Shown in pieces: positions 1 to 11,167 of a stretch of DNA of 64,000 nucleotides (positions are counted from its first letter, which is position 1; the number at the start of each line of letters is the position of its first letter). Made by a program: the position numbers and the translations under genes. Source of the DNA: Symsagittifera roscoffensis (lineage: Eukaryota > Xenacoelomorpha > Acoela > Convolutidae); contig NC_087064.1 in the NCBI RefSeq assembly GCF_963678635.1, positions 33,704,369-33,768,368 of the forward strand, written 5' to 3'. The notes under the pieces were generated by a model that saw only the letters and a program-made list of their open reading frames with translations, was not told where the DNA came from and ran no database searches.

Positions 1-1719
1 ATGTATAGTATGTTGCTAACATTGTTCTCAAGTCATCACTCTTTACCCAATCAATGAACTTTGAGGCGATGCTAAAGTTCCTTCTATTGGTGGACTCTTC
101 CGGGTCACTCCTTCGTCTCAAGCTCTCAAGATGATCTAGGAACCTGTCTATCGGTTCATCATCCCTTTGCCTTCTCTTTTCAAATTGCATCATTGCTTGA
201 TGACCCTTCATGCCTGACCCGAATCGATTTAACAATATCTCGAAGATTTTATCCGCAGTGTCGCGTTCCTCTTCTTTCTTCGCCACCACGCATTTCAATG
301 CCGTGCGTTCCAAGTTGCTGAGTATCACTGTGCATGCTTGCCTCTCATCGTTCAAGTTGTCTTGTTCCAAGTGCAACCTCATGACTTCTACCCAAGTGTC
401 AATGCATCCATCTGAATCATCCTTGAATTCTTTCGGTTTTTTGAAAGTTTTCCGGGATTTGTTGCTTCCTCTGTCACTCGAGTCGGTGTTCCTTGTGGCG
501 AAGGCTTCTAGTGTCCTGTTCATCATTTCCCAGGTGCTTGCCCATGTCATGACATCCGGTCCCACGTTGTTGTGAGTCGTGGAGTCCCCTGGACCACTCG
601 TTGTGTTTGCTGTTCCACTTTTCATAATCGCTTTGCCCCCCCCCCCGGTGATGTACTCGCGGCATCCCGGGGTAATGGTAACGGTGTTGACTGCCGTTTG
701 CTCCGTTGTGGTTCCACGAAGTCAACTCTATTGCCTTGCGTTCGCTCCGCTGCTGGCCTGTCCTGTGACGTTGAGTTCCTCAAGATGGCGTCTAATTTTG
801 CCTGTATTGCACATGAATTTTCAGCCTGGTCCCTACTCATCATATCCATTCTCGTTTCCAAACTCCCCAACTGGCTATTCACTGCGTCATATCGTTGCTT
901 CATTTCTTGCATGTCTTTTTTGATGTTCTTGTCTCGCTCTTCATCAGTGGTATCTACCTTGTCCGAAACCTGCTGAAGCCTTTCCTCTGTCGCTTTCGCT
1001 AGATTGAAGTAGCTGTCCAGGTACTCATGTTTGTTGTTTCTTAACTCTTTCCTTATCACATATCTATCCTCTTCGCTGTGCTTCAGTTTCTTGTCGATCT
1101 GATCTAGCTTTGCCATCAAATCGCCTAGCTCAAGAGTAAGTGTTTCATGGTCAGTTGTTGCCCTGTTGTTGGCTGCTTTTCCTGGTCTGTTCTGGTCTTC
1201 GTTTTGGTCGGTGTCTGTCGTTTTCGTGGAAACTGTTCCGAATGTTTTGCCTTTCTCGGCTTTCGGTTCTTCCGCTGCTGCGTCTCTCGACTTCATTCCG
1301 ACCATTATCGCCAATCTTTCAAAAAAAGACGTTCTTTTTGCTTGAGACTCGTCCTTCACCATTTCTGGCGTGTTGCCTGTTGTGTCTTTCACATTGTCTA
1401 TCGGTGAGAACTCCATGGACTTTGGATTTGGTTCCTCTGCATTCGTTATCGGTGTTGACTCCGTCGTCTTCTTCTCCACCTCATCCACACTCTGGTCCGG
1501 TGTCTCTAGTTCAATCTCGATGGCGGGTTCTGCTCGTCTCCCTTCCATGCCCTCTTTTTTTTTGTTCTCTGTATTACTCCTCGTGATGACCATGCTAACT
1601 GAAAAGTTCTTCTCCGTTATCTTTGGGCCCATTGATGTCGTTTTACGTAGCGACGAGTTATATTTTCTCCTTGATTCAGTAGATCTTTTTTCAGCCACCG
1701 GTACCCTGCTCCGTCTCAT
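1..1719 (-). CDS. Retrotransposon Gag, gypsy-type, frameshifted, runs off the window
   Basis: Gag-like structural polyprotein of an LTR retrotransposon, presumably forming the particle that packages element RNA. The ATG is at 1719. The first 365 codons give a basic, low-complexity N-terminus, then a Lys/Glu-rich stretch predicted by eye as coiled coil (roughly residues 185-290), ending in a TGA just after an 11-base G run (636-646). In the next frame the reading continues open from the G run to base 1, over 200 codons, with the capsid-type core seen in gypsy Gags: a W-V-E-V-M-x-L-H box, a C-x-V-A-K segment, R-F-G-S-G, then F-E-K-R-R-Q-R-D-D-E. One base more or two fewer in the G run would join both parts. 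No zinc knuckle or Pol is visible because the element continues past base 1. The family call rests on recognising the capsid core; the gypsy rather than BEL assignment is less certain. Confidence 0.75.
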
Positions 1720-1974
1720 TATTTTTATTTACAATTGTTCCTATTTACAGTATTACTATATACAAAATTCTACTCTATGGTTAAAATCTCTGACATTAAT
1801 AAAAAGCTATTTTCAATTTAAAAAGAACAACGTTTTTTTTTTGAAAATTCTAAATGTTCTTGATCACCACAGTACCGGATCTATCGCGACATAACTCTCT
1901 GACTAGTCCTATTGCTTTTAATTTTGCGATTGGTTACTTCAACCTGTCTTAGTACTCTTTAGTACCGTCACCCC

Positions 1975-3115
1975 CCTTCTTTATACTGTTCCAAGACTAC
2001 TCGGTACTGTCCCAGTACTTCTTTTAGTGTCCCAAGACCTCTGTCCCAAGACCCCTGTTCCAAGACTAATGTTCCAAGACTAGTGTCCCAAGACCCCTGT
2101 TCCAAGACTAATGTTCCAAGACTAGTGTCCCAAGACCCTTGTCCCAAGACTACTGTCCCAAGACTAGTGTCCCAAGACTAGTGTCCCAAGACTACTGTCC
2201 CAAGACTACTGTCCCAAGACTACTGTCCCAAGACTACTGTCCCAAGACTACTGTCCCAAGACTACTGTCCCAAGACTAGTGTCCCAAGACTAGTGTCCCA
2301 AGACCACTGTCCCAAGACTACTGTCCCAAGACTACTGTCCCAAGACCACTGTCCCAAGACCACTGTCCCAGGACCACTGTCCCAAGACCACTGTCCCAAG
2401 ACCACTGTCCCAAGACCACTGTCCCAAGACTAGTGTCCCAAGGCTAGTGTCCCAAGACCACTGTCCCAAGACTACTGTCCCAAGACCACTGTCCCAGGAC
2501 CACTGTCCCAAGACTAGTGTCCCAAGACCACTGTCCCAAGACCAGTGTCCCAAGATCACTGTCCCAAGATCACTGTCCCAAGACCACTGTCCCAAGACCA
2601 CTGTCCCAAGACCACTGTCCCAAGACCACTGTCCCAAGACTGCTGTCCCAAGACTACTGTCCCAAGACCAGTGTCCCAAGACTGTGTCGTACCAAGACTG
2701 CTCTGGCCCAAGACTGTCCCAAGACCACTGTCCCAAGACTACTGTCCCAAGACCACTGTCCCAGGACCACTGTCCCAAGACAAGTGTCCCAAGACCACTG
2801 TCCCAAGACCAGTGTCCCAAGATAACTGTCCCAAGACCACTGTCCCAAGACCAGTGTCCCAAGATCACTGTCCCAAGATCACTGTCCCAAGACCACTGTC
2901 CCAAGACCACTGTCCCAAGACCACTGTCCCAAGACCACTGTCCCAAGACTGCTGTCCCAAGACTACTGTCCCAAGACCAGTGTCCCAAGACTGTGTCGTA
3001 CCAAGACTGCTCTGGCCCAAGACTGCACTGTCCCAAGACTGTCCCAAGACTGTACTGCTCCAAGACCGTCCCCAGACTGCAATGTCCCAAGACTTCTTCG
3101 GTACTGTCCCTAGAC
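1975..3115. repeat. 14-bp minisatellite (ACTGTCCCAAGACC)
   Basis: About 80 head-to-tail copies of a 14-bp unit, close to ACTGTCCCAAGACC with ACTA, ACTG and AGTG variants at one end. A longer block of about 309 bp is itself repeated: the diagnostic variant GACTGTGTCGTACCAAGACT occurs at about 2680 and again at about 2989. Because 14 is not a multiple of 3, the frames cycle, and several frames on both strands stay open by chance. None has any other sign of being coding. The array lies upstream of the Gag ORF on its strand and might be part of that element's leader, but no LTR boundary could be set. Confidence 0.95.
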
Positions 3116-3119
3116 TTGT

Positions 3120-4030
3120 CACTAAGTATCTGGATAGTATGATATCTTCTTCTTTGTTGTGGGGACTCTTGAACCACTGTACCGTGTACCACCACTTGAG
3201 TTCTAGTAAAAAAAAATCCCAAAATCCCTTTCTTAATGGCCAAAATCCAAATACTGACCCCCCTGTATTTATCTCCCTTTCGTTGTTTCAGGCTATTTGA
3301 AACCCCAACTTCTTCGCAGGTATCTTGTGGTAACCTGTTCGTTCAAATACCAACAACAACTTTTCACTAAAACGTAAAACTTAAACAGGAAAAATTATAA
3401 AAACAGAGAGATGAACCCACCTAAAATTCAAAGCTGACTGATGTCAACCTTTGTCCGAAAAAAAATGTCTGGTACCCGATTGCCACGCGTTTTCCTCCCC
3501 CCTGCTAGCGATCTTATGGGGTATCACAAAAACTGTCTATGTCCGTTCCCCCCTACCGATCCGACCAGGGTACCTACCTTAACTCGATGTTAAATTTGGA
3601 TATCCGCTTCTTATAACCAACGCGTGTAAGTATCTAATGTAACTGAATCGACGATGCCGAACAATTAGTTACTCTACTGTGTCCCCCCTTTTTGCAATTT
3701 ACAACGGCCAAACTCTAGCCTAACCTGCCCCTCTTCTAACCTCCCCCTCTTTAGCCCCCCTCTTAAGCCGAAAAATCCCTTAAGCACCGGGTCCTAAACC
3801 TCTCAAGAGAAAACCGTAGACCTGTTTCCAGGCCTGCTTGTGTAAAAACTTCCTCAAAACAATGGGGCTCCGCTTATCCAATTTTACACTTATTTCCTAA
3901 AATGTAATGTGGATTTTAACGATACCCGTTTGTCCAACTTGAGAACACCCCTGAGCGTCCTCCTCTTGTTGTTGCGATCCCGTGCTGGTTGTCCCCTTGA
4001 CGTGCACTGCACTTGACACCAGCACCTCCT
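3120..4030. other. Non-coding stretch with C-rich runs
   Basis: No ORF or RNA gene is recognised. The stretch is richer in C runs than the rest of the window. It contains a short inverted repeat, GTGCTGGT at 3982-3989 pairing with ACCAGCAC at 4018-4025. It could belong to the leader or LTR of the Gag-bearing element to the left, but I see no paired LTR. Confidence 0.4.
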
Positions 4031-4225
4031 TCCCACTTGGCTGGTCACCTCTTCCAGTCAAGTCTCCTAGCGGTTCAGCTCAGTCCTTGTGAACCACTTT
4101 CCCACTCGGCTGGTCACCTCTTCCAGTCAAGTCTCCTAGTGGTCCGGCTCTGTCCTTGTGAATCACTTTCCCAATCGGCCGGTCACCTCTTCCAGTCAAG
4201 TCTCCTAGTAGTCCGTCTAGGTTGC
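4031..4225. repeat. 69-bp tandem repeat, about 3 copies
   Basis: Three head-to-tail copies of a 69-bp unit sharing GGTCACCTCTTCCAGTCAAG, found at about 4043, 4112 and 4181. The unit length is 23 codons, so the + strand stays open (4013-4246) and encodes a repeated A-G-H-L-F-Q-S-S-L-L segment. Nothing else suggests a protein, so this is listed as DNA repeat only. Confidence 0.85.
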
Positions 4226-4941
4226 AAGCCATCTGAAAACCCTTAACAACGCCACCCACTTGGGCACCTTATTGAAGTCATTGGTTTAGATTGCTAGATT
4301 GATCGAAACGATCGGTCTTATAAATTAGTATGGGTATACTATTTATTTATTATAAAGGTTTGATCCAACTAATCTGGTATCAAAGTCACTGTCATTTTTG
4401 TTTTATGGTTTTTGTTCCTTCTTCTATACTTTTTTCTTGTTTTGTTTCGCTCTTTGTCTTTTTGCTCGTGTTTTTGTCCCCCTAGTTACCCCCCTACTCA
4501 GTTAGCTAAGCCTCGTTCGGAGAGCGTACCAGGAAGTTTTCTCAAGTTTTCTTAAAAAGCTATCACGGTACAACCGGAAAGTTTACACGTTCCCGCTGAA
4601 CCGTACCACCAGTACTCTAGAATGGGCATGCAGCCCGGAGCTGTGTCAAGTGGGTTCGACTCCGTAGTCATGATGTCGTAAAAACACCCAGGAGCGCCAT
4701 AAAAACACTATGTAACAGTCGCCTACTTCGGTCACATATGAGGCTTAAGAAAAATAGGCCCTATAACTATTGGCTCAAGAGTCAGGGACACTATCTTTTG
4801 TGTTTTTCTACCTCAAAAACGGTCGGAGCCAATTCGGTTCGCTTGCGACATCAGACTAGAACCCGTTACAGCTTAAAGGCTACTACCAAAATATCACCCA
4901 CTCTAGAAAATAAGAGCGTCACCATACTCAGGTCTCAAAAT
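4226..4941. other. No gene recognised
   Basis: Nothing coding is supported here. A 72-codon + frame (4738-4956) runs into the inverted-repeat arm at 4942 and looks fortuitous. A perfect RNA polymerase III B-box-like string, GGTTCGACTCC, lies at about 4653, but no A box or tRNA fold is visible upstream. It may be the tail of an old SINE. Confidence 0.4.
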
Positions 4942-5009
4942 ACCACAGACCAGTAGTCTCCACCATACAGCTGAAACTGAAGTCCTACACAAACAGCTAC
5001 GCGTCGTCA
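4942..5009. repeat. Left arm of a perfect 68-bp inverted repeat
   Basis: This stretch is the exact reverse complement of 5654-5721, which lies inside the LINE endonuclease fragment. It is a displaced, inverted piece of the same element, 644 bp from its partner. Identity stops sharply at both ends. Confidence 0.95.
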
Positions 5010-5023
5010 AGTATTTTTGAGAA

Positions 5024-6125
5024 CTAAAACTTCACTCCAAAATCACGTATTTTCGTGTTCCTCAAGGTCAAACTTCCAGATATGACCGACTGGCACAGTG
5101 CCGTGTCTACGCCAGAGAAAGGTTTAGCCGTGCTCAATTCCTTGTGAGTTTCCGCTGGAGCGGGTGTGTTGAGCAGTTGTTCGAAGAGCCTTGCCCAGGT
5201 TTCTATCCTCTCGTTAGCGTCCGTCACGAGCTGCCCCTGTGAGTCTTTGATATTCTCGCTGAGCCCACTAGGTTTACTGAAAAGTTTCTTAGCAACTGAG
5301 TGCACCTTTGATTTGTCACGGGTGTTATCCGCGTGGTTCATATTTTCAGCCAGTTTGTCGTAGAACGCCTTTCTGTCCTTTCGGACCGATTTCTTGACTT
5401 CTCGTCGTAGGAAGGCTTTTAAAGAACCCTTGCGGGCCCGGGCTCTCTTTTCAATCAGTTAGAGGGTCTCGTGGCTGATCCACGGGTTTTCTATGCGTTT
5501 CGCGGACACTATGGTTTTTGCTGCCGCTGAGTGTATGATGTCCTTCATTTGCCTCCACATCGCGTCCACGTACTCCTTAGTTTCCGCCGTGTCAAGCAGC
5601 TCATTTGTATGCGGTGGAGTCTTTGTCCTTGCGGAGGTTGGCGAGGTCATACGTGACGACGCGTAGCTGTTTGTGTAGGACTTCAGTTTCAGCTGTATGG
5701 TGGAGACTACTGGTCTGTGGTCGCTGTCGGACTTGAACTTTGGGATGTTGTCGATGTTTTTTAGGGAGTAGCGCCATCGTCTTGAGATGACAATGTGATC
5801 AATCTTGTTCCTCGTTTTGTGGTCGTTTGAAGTCCAAGTGTGGAGCGTGTGTCTCTTTTTGCGGAACGTCGTGCTGGTGACGACTACGAGGTCGTTCAGC
5901 AGGTAGAAGTTAGCACTTCTTTCTCCAATTGAGAAGCGCCCGATGATCTTTCCTTCTCCATCAGCCGGCTGGCCGATTTCGGCGTTTAAGTCGCCTCTGA
6001 TCAGTAGGGCGTCCTTCAGTGGGTCATAAAGAAGAAGATCGTGGAGAGACACGTAGAACCGGTCTTTTTCCTCCTCGTCGCTGTCCTCTATTGGAGAGTA
6101 GGCGCAGATGCATGTGACAGCCGTA
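5024..6125 (-). pseudogene. LINE endonuclease (AP-type) fragment, RTE-like
   Basis: C-terminal two thirds of the endonuclease/exonuclease/phosphatase-fold nuclease that nicks target DNA for a non-LTR retrotransposon, plus the linker that normally precedes the reverse transcriptase. In order on the - strand: a C-A-Y-S-P-x-E-D-S-D box near 6100, R-G-D-L-N-A-E-I-G near 5990 (the GDFN motif), W-T-S-N-D-H then N-K-I-D-H-I-V near 5800, and S-D-S-D-H-R-P-V near 5730 (catalytic SDH). A TAA at 5459-5461 interrupts the frame, but the same frame continues to 5024 with a basic linker and a segment about retaining a stem for the RT. No RT follows, and the N-terminal catalytic Glu region is missing. The best resemblance is to RTE-clade (CFDP2-like) endonucleases. 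It is a dead copy. Confidence 0.8.
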
Positions 6126-7810
6126 GCAGGGTTACTAACCGACCCCGCACTAATCCTACTGGGGTCGAGGGAGTATACTACCGTTACATCCCAAAAAGCT
6201 GCTTACAATAGCCCATGGAATGAGCGTCAAACCGTCTGTTCCCTTCTGATCGGTACTGCAGCGGTGTTGTGGCTCTAAAACAGAAAGAATTTTAGTCGAA
6301 GATATACCCTGCTTTATGAGGGCATTCAGAATTGATTGCCTTGACAATGTCTGTGAACACTTTAGGCAGGAAAAGCCATGCCAACCATCTTCGGTAAAGT
6401 CTTTTCCGCTTACGCATTTAGGCTGTTTCCAAATCTTAGACACTAATTGAAGTTGTTATTTCAATATTTTCAACCTTAGGATTTTGCACGGGTTGCCGGT
6501 TAACCATTGGGAGCCAAATATATCTTGGAACGCGTTAAATACTTATACTTTTGTCTAAATCAAGTCTTCAAATCAAGTCTGCAATCCGCTGTCGAAAGTT
6601 AGCTGTCCATTTTTTGGGTCTTGTTTTCCGGAGCCATTTCATTTTTTCCAAGTTCAAACCTCCGTTTAAGCGCATCCTTATAAGTTTCATCAACAAAATC
6701 CAAGCCAAAGCTTTCGCGTCAGGCGTTTTCTGCTCATAGTACTGCTGAGGCTAAGAAAGCGGGTGAAGCTAGTAAACTAGCGGAAGAAACACCCAACCCA
6801 TCTTGGGCTGCCGGATAATTGCTTTTCAAAACTGGTTATCATCCGTTGACACATTGATGACCTTGCACAACGAGTTTCGTAGTATTTCATCGTAGCGTTC
6901 AAAACAAAAATCGGTTTGCAAGAAGCAAGGGCTCGTACGCACCAGAAATATTGGAGTTTCGGCATCTTTTCTCAAAGAAAGTACCAAAATGGGCGTCATG
7001 TTTGTCAATGACATCAAAGATTTTTTCAAGCTATTGAATTTTTTGTCGAGCAATTCTTTTCGACAAAGTTCAGCGAGAATGATCCGATTGTAGGAAGCTC
7101 TTTTTTTTGTTTTTCTGTTTGTTTTGGTTCATTTTGTTTTTAGAAATTCAATTGTTACTGAGTTTTGTTGTGTACTCATGGTCGGTCCCGAAAAAAAAGT
7201 TCGCATTTTTCATTGTTCATGCCATAGGATTGTTTTGATTTCAGGATGTCCGGAGTACTAGCTTGTAGTTTTTGGCTAAATTTTTATCTCATAAACACCA
7301 GATGTTGATTTTTGACTCTAGCTGTTTGACTAGTATCTAGATTGTTTCCGCAAAAACGGTTGAAGGTTCAGGCTCGCCTTGTTGAAGTTTCTTCTCTGAC
7401 ATTAAATTAGAGCATTCTTTAAAAAAAGGTAACTAGGTTTACTATACGAGCAATGGGTGTAGTTGTACAACTCTGGACATTTTGAAAAAACGAGATTCAG
7501 CATCGTTTCTCTATTTAGAGAGTTAAAGGCATTCTCTAAGCCTAGTTTTATAAGAACAATGAGTTTTGTTGTTTTGTCATCGCGCTCAATTATGTTTTGA
7601 ATTGAGTGTGCAGCTTTTTTTCTGCTCCTTGTTTTGTGCCGCACCTGACCTGTAGGTTTTCAATTTTTTGTTGCTCTGGAAGGGCCTTGCTTGCGGCGCA
7701 TTTAGATGCGATATGTCTTAGCGTGTTGTCTATGCCAATTGGTCTAAAGTCTCCGTCTATCTTTATAAGGGAAATAAGTTCGGCGCCGAATAAGAAAAAG
7801 TTCATAAGGG
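6125..7810 (-). pseudogene. Decayed LINE reverse transcriptase and C-terminal region
   Basis: Remnant of a second LINE family, read on the - strand across several frames. Segments in order: F-G-A-E-L-I-S-L then R-P-I-G-I-D-N-T-L-R (7805-7590), then G-T-K-Q-G-A-E at about 7640. A frameshift in a T run near 7615-7621 follows, then L-I-K-L-G-L-E-N-A-F-N-S-L-N-R (RT motif A region, 7400-7560). Next is F-L-V-R-T-S-P-C-F (7053-6826), and finally a Cys-rich tail C-L-K-C then D-G-L-T-L-I-P-W (6443-6200), with another frameshift near 6195 before F-W-D-V-T-V-V. I do not see the YxDD catalytic box; the stretch around 7060-7390 is deleted or unreadable. The W-D-V-T tail and the T-L-I-P-W block are typical of the C-terminus of this LINE group. 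It joins the endonuclease fragment at about 6120. Confidence 0.7.
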
Positions 7811-10800
7811 TGTGGGTATTTTACAGATCGGTAAGCAACCTCAAAAGAACGAATCCTGCACTTCGATTCGTCTTACGAACAAGACCTTTAAATGTGAGAA
7901 TTTATTCTATCTGAGCGTGTACCTGATCTCCTTGGAAATAACATTATCAATTCGTACAGATCGAATTCAATCACAAAAAAAAATTTTTTTTATGTGGAGC
8001 TGCAAATTTGGCTCACTGTGAGTGTTCATACAACATTTTTGATAGTTATCAATTAAAAATAGTGCAATTTTGTCATCTGAAGCAGGAAATCGTATCTCTC
8101 CTTTTATCTTTCCTTCATTGAGTTTACTAGACTTACGGATGAGTTTACTACACTTATGGCTTGAAACTTACGGATGAGGTTTTGAAGTGAAACGGCGTTT
8201 TCTTGATTTTTTTGTTCATCAAAAAGCTCATGCTTGTGGTTTGTTTCTGTCTACTTTTTTTGGGTTGCAAAAAAAAACAAGAAAAACTTTTGAAAAACTA
8301 GCCATTTTGTAACAATTTCTTTATTGTAGAAGTCATTCACTTTATTTAACCAGTAAACTCGCCGCCAAGGGAGCAAGCCGGTCTTTTGGTACTCTCGTGA
8401 GTACTCGCAATTTTGAGATGTAAGTTTTATTATAATTGTCTAGCACTAAATCATTATCTATTGTTGCTTTAATACTAGATTATACATCAAGGCATGAAGA
8501 ACTTTAAAACCATTGTGTCGATAAGATGAAATATTAACCAATTGATAAGCAGCTAAGACAACAATTACATCTAAGCCAATTTACAAGCCTGACGGTTCTA
8601 AGCAATCTTTGCCTGTACATTCTTTATTGTTTTTCTTCATATTGGCGCAGCGTAAGCTAAAAAAAAATGGATTTTAACTGGAATTTATGGGGATGAATTG
8701 GCCCATGATAAGCGGTTCAGGAGAATTTTAAAGATCAACAAAGAGAGTTGAGATAAATTAAATTTTTCAAATCGATCTACAAAAACCAAAAACAAGGCAA
8801 AATCTCAACCGAGCTCAGCAGGTCCAGCGCCATCAGTCTCCTCAAGCCAGTTCCACTTTCTGCGCACTCCAGAAGTCCACCTGTGAGACATGTCGCTAAA
8901 ATGATCAAAAAGCGCTGAACACACAGACACAAATAACGTGTATAACAAACTTTTTAAATAAAACTGTTACAATAATCAGGATTGTTCCATAAAAGTTTTT
9001 GGAAGTAATTTCCTAAGTTTCACTATTGTTTGATGTTCTTGATATTTTGGTTTTGAGGAAAGTTTTGGGGGAAAATCTGTTAAATTTATGCGTACAATTT
9101 TTCTTTACGACCTTATCCACTTCAAGTGTATTTCAACTATGAAAATAAATGTTTTTCTTCCTCTTAAATTACTAATATTAAAGCTAGCGAGACCACAGTT
9201 CTAAACGAGCTTTTAATTGAAACTCATCAAAAACGGCGGTATAATAATTGAATTGGAAAATCAGTAACAATTTGGAACAGGTTACTTGATGACAAAATCG
9301 ATTCTAAAAACAGCCTATTAGAAAAGCAAAAGCATTTTTATATTACTTAGTTTAATTTAAAGAAGATCCACAAAGGCAAATTATCAAAACATCTCATGTA
9401 AAGACTTCATATTTTCAGTGAAATTTTTTTTTCCGTTACCTTGTGATACTATCAACTAAAGTTTCCTGTAGTTAACAATTATTATTTTTTTAAAATTAAA
9501 ATTACACTTACACTCGTACATTTGAAAATACTTTCACCTGGCAAAAAAGTGTCTTTTTTAAATAATTATAAAAAACCATTTACTTACTCTAAAATAAACG
9601 CGAAACAGAGAGTTGCAACAATTGCTAATTAATGCCAAAATGGAAGCCTAGATACAACCAAAAACTATGCCAAAGGCAGAGAAAAATTCAATTGCCATCA
9701 AACAAAACTTACAAACCGATAATTAAAGCGACTTTTTTGAGACACCAGGTGAGCCAAGTTTTCATATACGGCTTTGCAATTTTTTGAAGTACTACTCAAA
9801 ACACTCACACGCAAAGAAATTCGATGCGGCTAAACAAAAAATTCTAAGTCAGAAAATCAGAAATTATCATGGTAACCGAGGTAATTTCATCTTATCAACC
9901 AGTCAAACAACCATAGGAACTTCATAAACTAGAGAAAAGTAAAGGCTTACGTGGATAAATTAAAGCATCATTTGATTGGGAATCAAGCCCATCAGAAAAA
10001 GAAAACTAACACCCTGCACAGAATAAATCGGAGGTGAAAGAAATAGTAAGCTTTGACCTGAAACGAAGCTATGATTTGATACTTTCACTAAGCTATGCTT
10101 TTGTTTCCTTGTTTCTGCAAATGATAAATTTCTTCGAAAGTAAGATTATCTTTTATCGTGCCGAAAACACATACAGTGTTCAAAACCTAAATTGCCAAGG
10201 AGATTTTCTTCTTAGACATGTATACCTGCCCGGGATACCTCGGTACATGACCTCAACTTCTTACAAAGTGTACGCAGTGCTACGGCCGCTGCCACCCTGA
10301 TCTTTAGAAGCTAATAAAGGAAGTATATATCCATCTTCACTTAAGTCTCCTTATTTAGTGAATCGGAAGTGGTTCTAAGGAAAAATCAAGGTTGAAACTT
10401 GAACATTTTTGAGAATTTTTGATAACCGAGAACTGACATCATTGATTTATGATAATGACACTAATTCAAACGTCTTGTCATTTGGTAGAAAATTGTTGTA
10501 AGCAATTGTCAAGATAAAATGGCAAGGACATAGAAGCAAAGTTGAGAAGTTCCATATTTTTCTAAGCTAAATTTATCAGTTTTTGAGAGAAAAACGGGGA
10601 AACTCAAGATAATCAGAAAAACTTTGAATCTCCCGAAACCAGTTTGACAATTATTCAATCTTTGCACTAACTAATATTTAAAATTTAATAAATCGAAGCT
10701 AATTTTTTCAAAAAACTGAAATTATTTCCTTCCAACCTAACTCGAAATTGTTTCCTTCCAACTAAACTGTTGCACAAAACTTCGCAGTGATACACGCGTC

Positions 10801-11009
10801 CTACTACAGTTGCGACAGAGAAAACAACAAGAATTCAAAGAAAGCTGAAAAAATTTTGAACTGACCAAAAATGGTCGATCAGCAAATATAGTGTAGATGG
10901 AAAGACGGTATTTTAGACAACGTTAGTTCAAAATTAAGTCAGGGGTTAAGACCTAGAAAAACAAGGGGTAAAAAAGAGGATATCTGAAACAATAATAATT
11001 GAGTAAGGG
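7811..11009. other. AT-rich region, no gene recognised
   Basis: I find no coding signature, tandem repeat or recognised mobile element. An 88-codon + frame at 10034-10300 has no recognisable motif or splice context. Short dispersed repeats may be present but could not be defined by eye. Confidence 0.5.
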
Positions 11010-11158
11010 AGAGAGATAAATATGGCAATGGTGTGTTCGTTCCCAAAATGTTACTAACGGAGGCATTCACCGGTTCCAACGACTTCGAAAGCTACTTAAC
11101 AGACTTTGCGCTACTAGCCGAACTACAAAATCAAAAACGTACTGTAATTGGAACGGAA
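11010..11158 (+). pseudogene. Retrotransposon Gag fragment
   Basis: A short + frame, open from about 11018 and with an ATG at 11049, contains F-T-G-S-N-D-F-E-S-Y-L-T-D-F then L-A-E-L-Q-N. This resembles the start of the Gag capsid domain of gypsy-type elements, where an F-x-G-x-x-D-F-x-x-Y box is followed by F-x-x-x-A-x-x-N. It ends at a TAA just where the palindrome begins (11168), so it is a truncated piece next to a rearrangement. Confidence 0.35.
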
Positions 11159-11167
11159 ACTGATAAC

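Noticed and set aside
2332-3300. Long ORFs on both strands with 14-residue repeats
   Set aside because: They are read-through of the 14-bp minisatellite in cycling frames, and the peptide repeats mirror the DNA repeat on both strands.
4374-4390. TGGTATCAAAGTCA as an LTR-retrotransposon primer binding site
   Set aside because: It is on + while the only Gag nearby is on -, and no LTR end precedes it.
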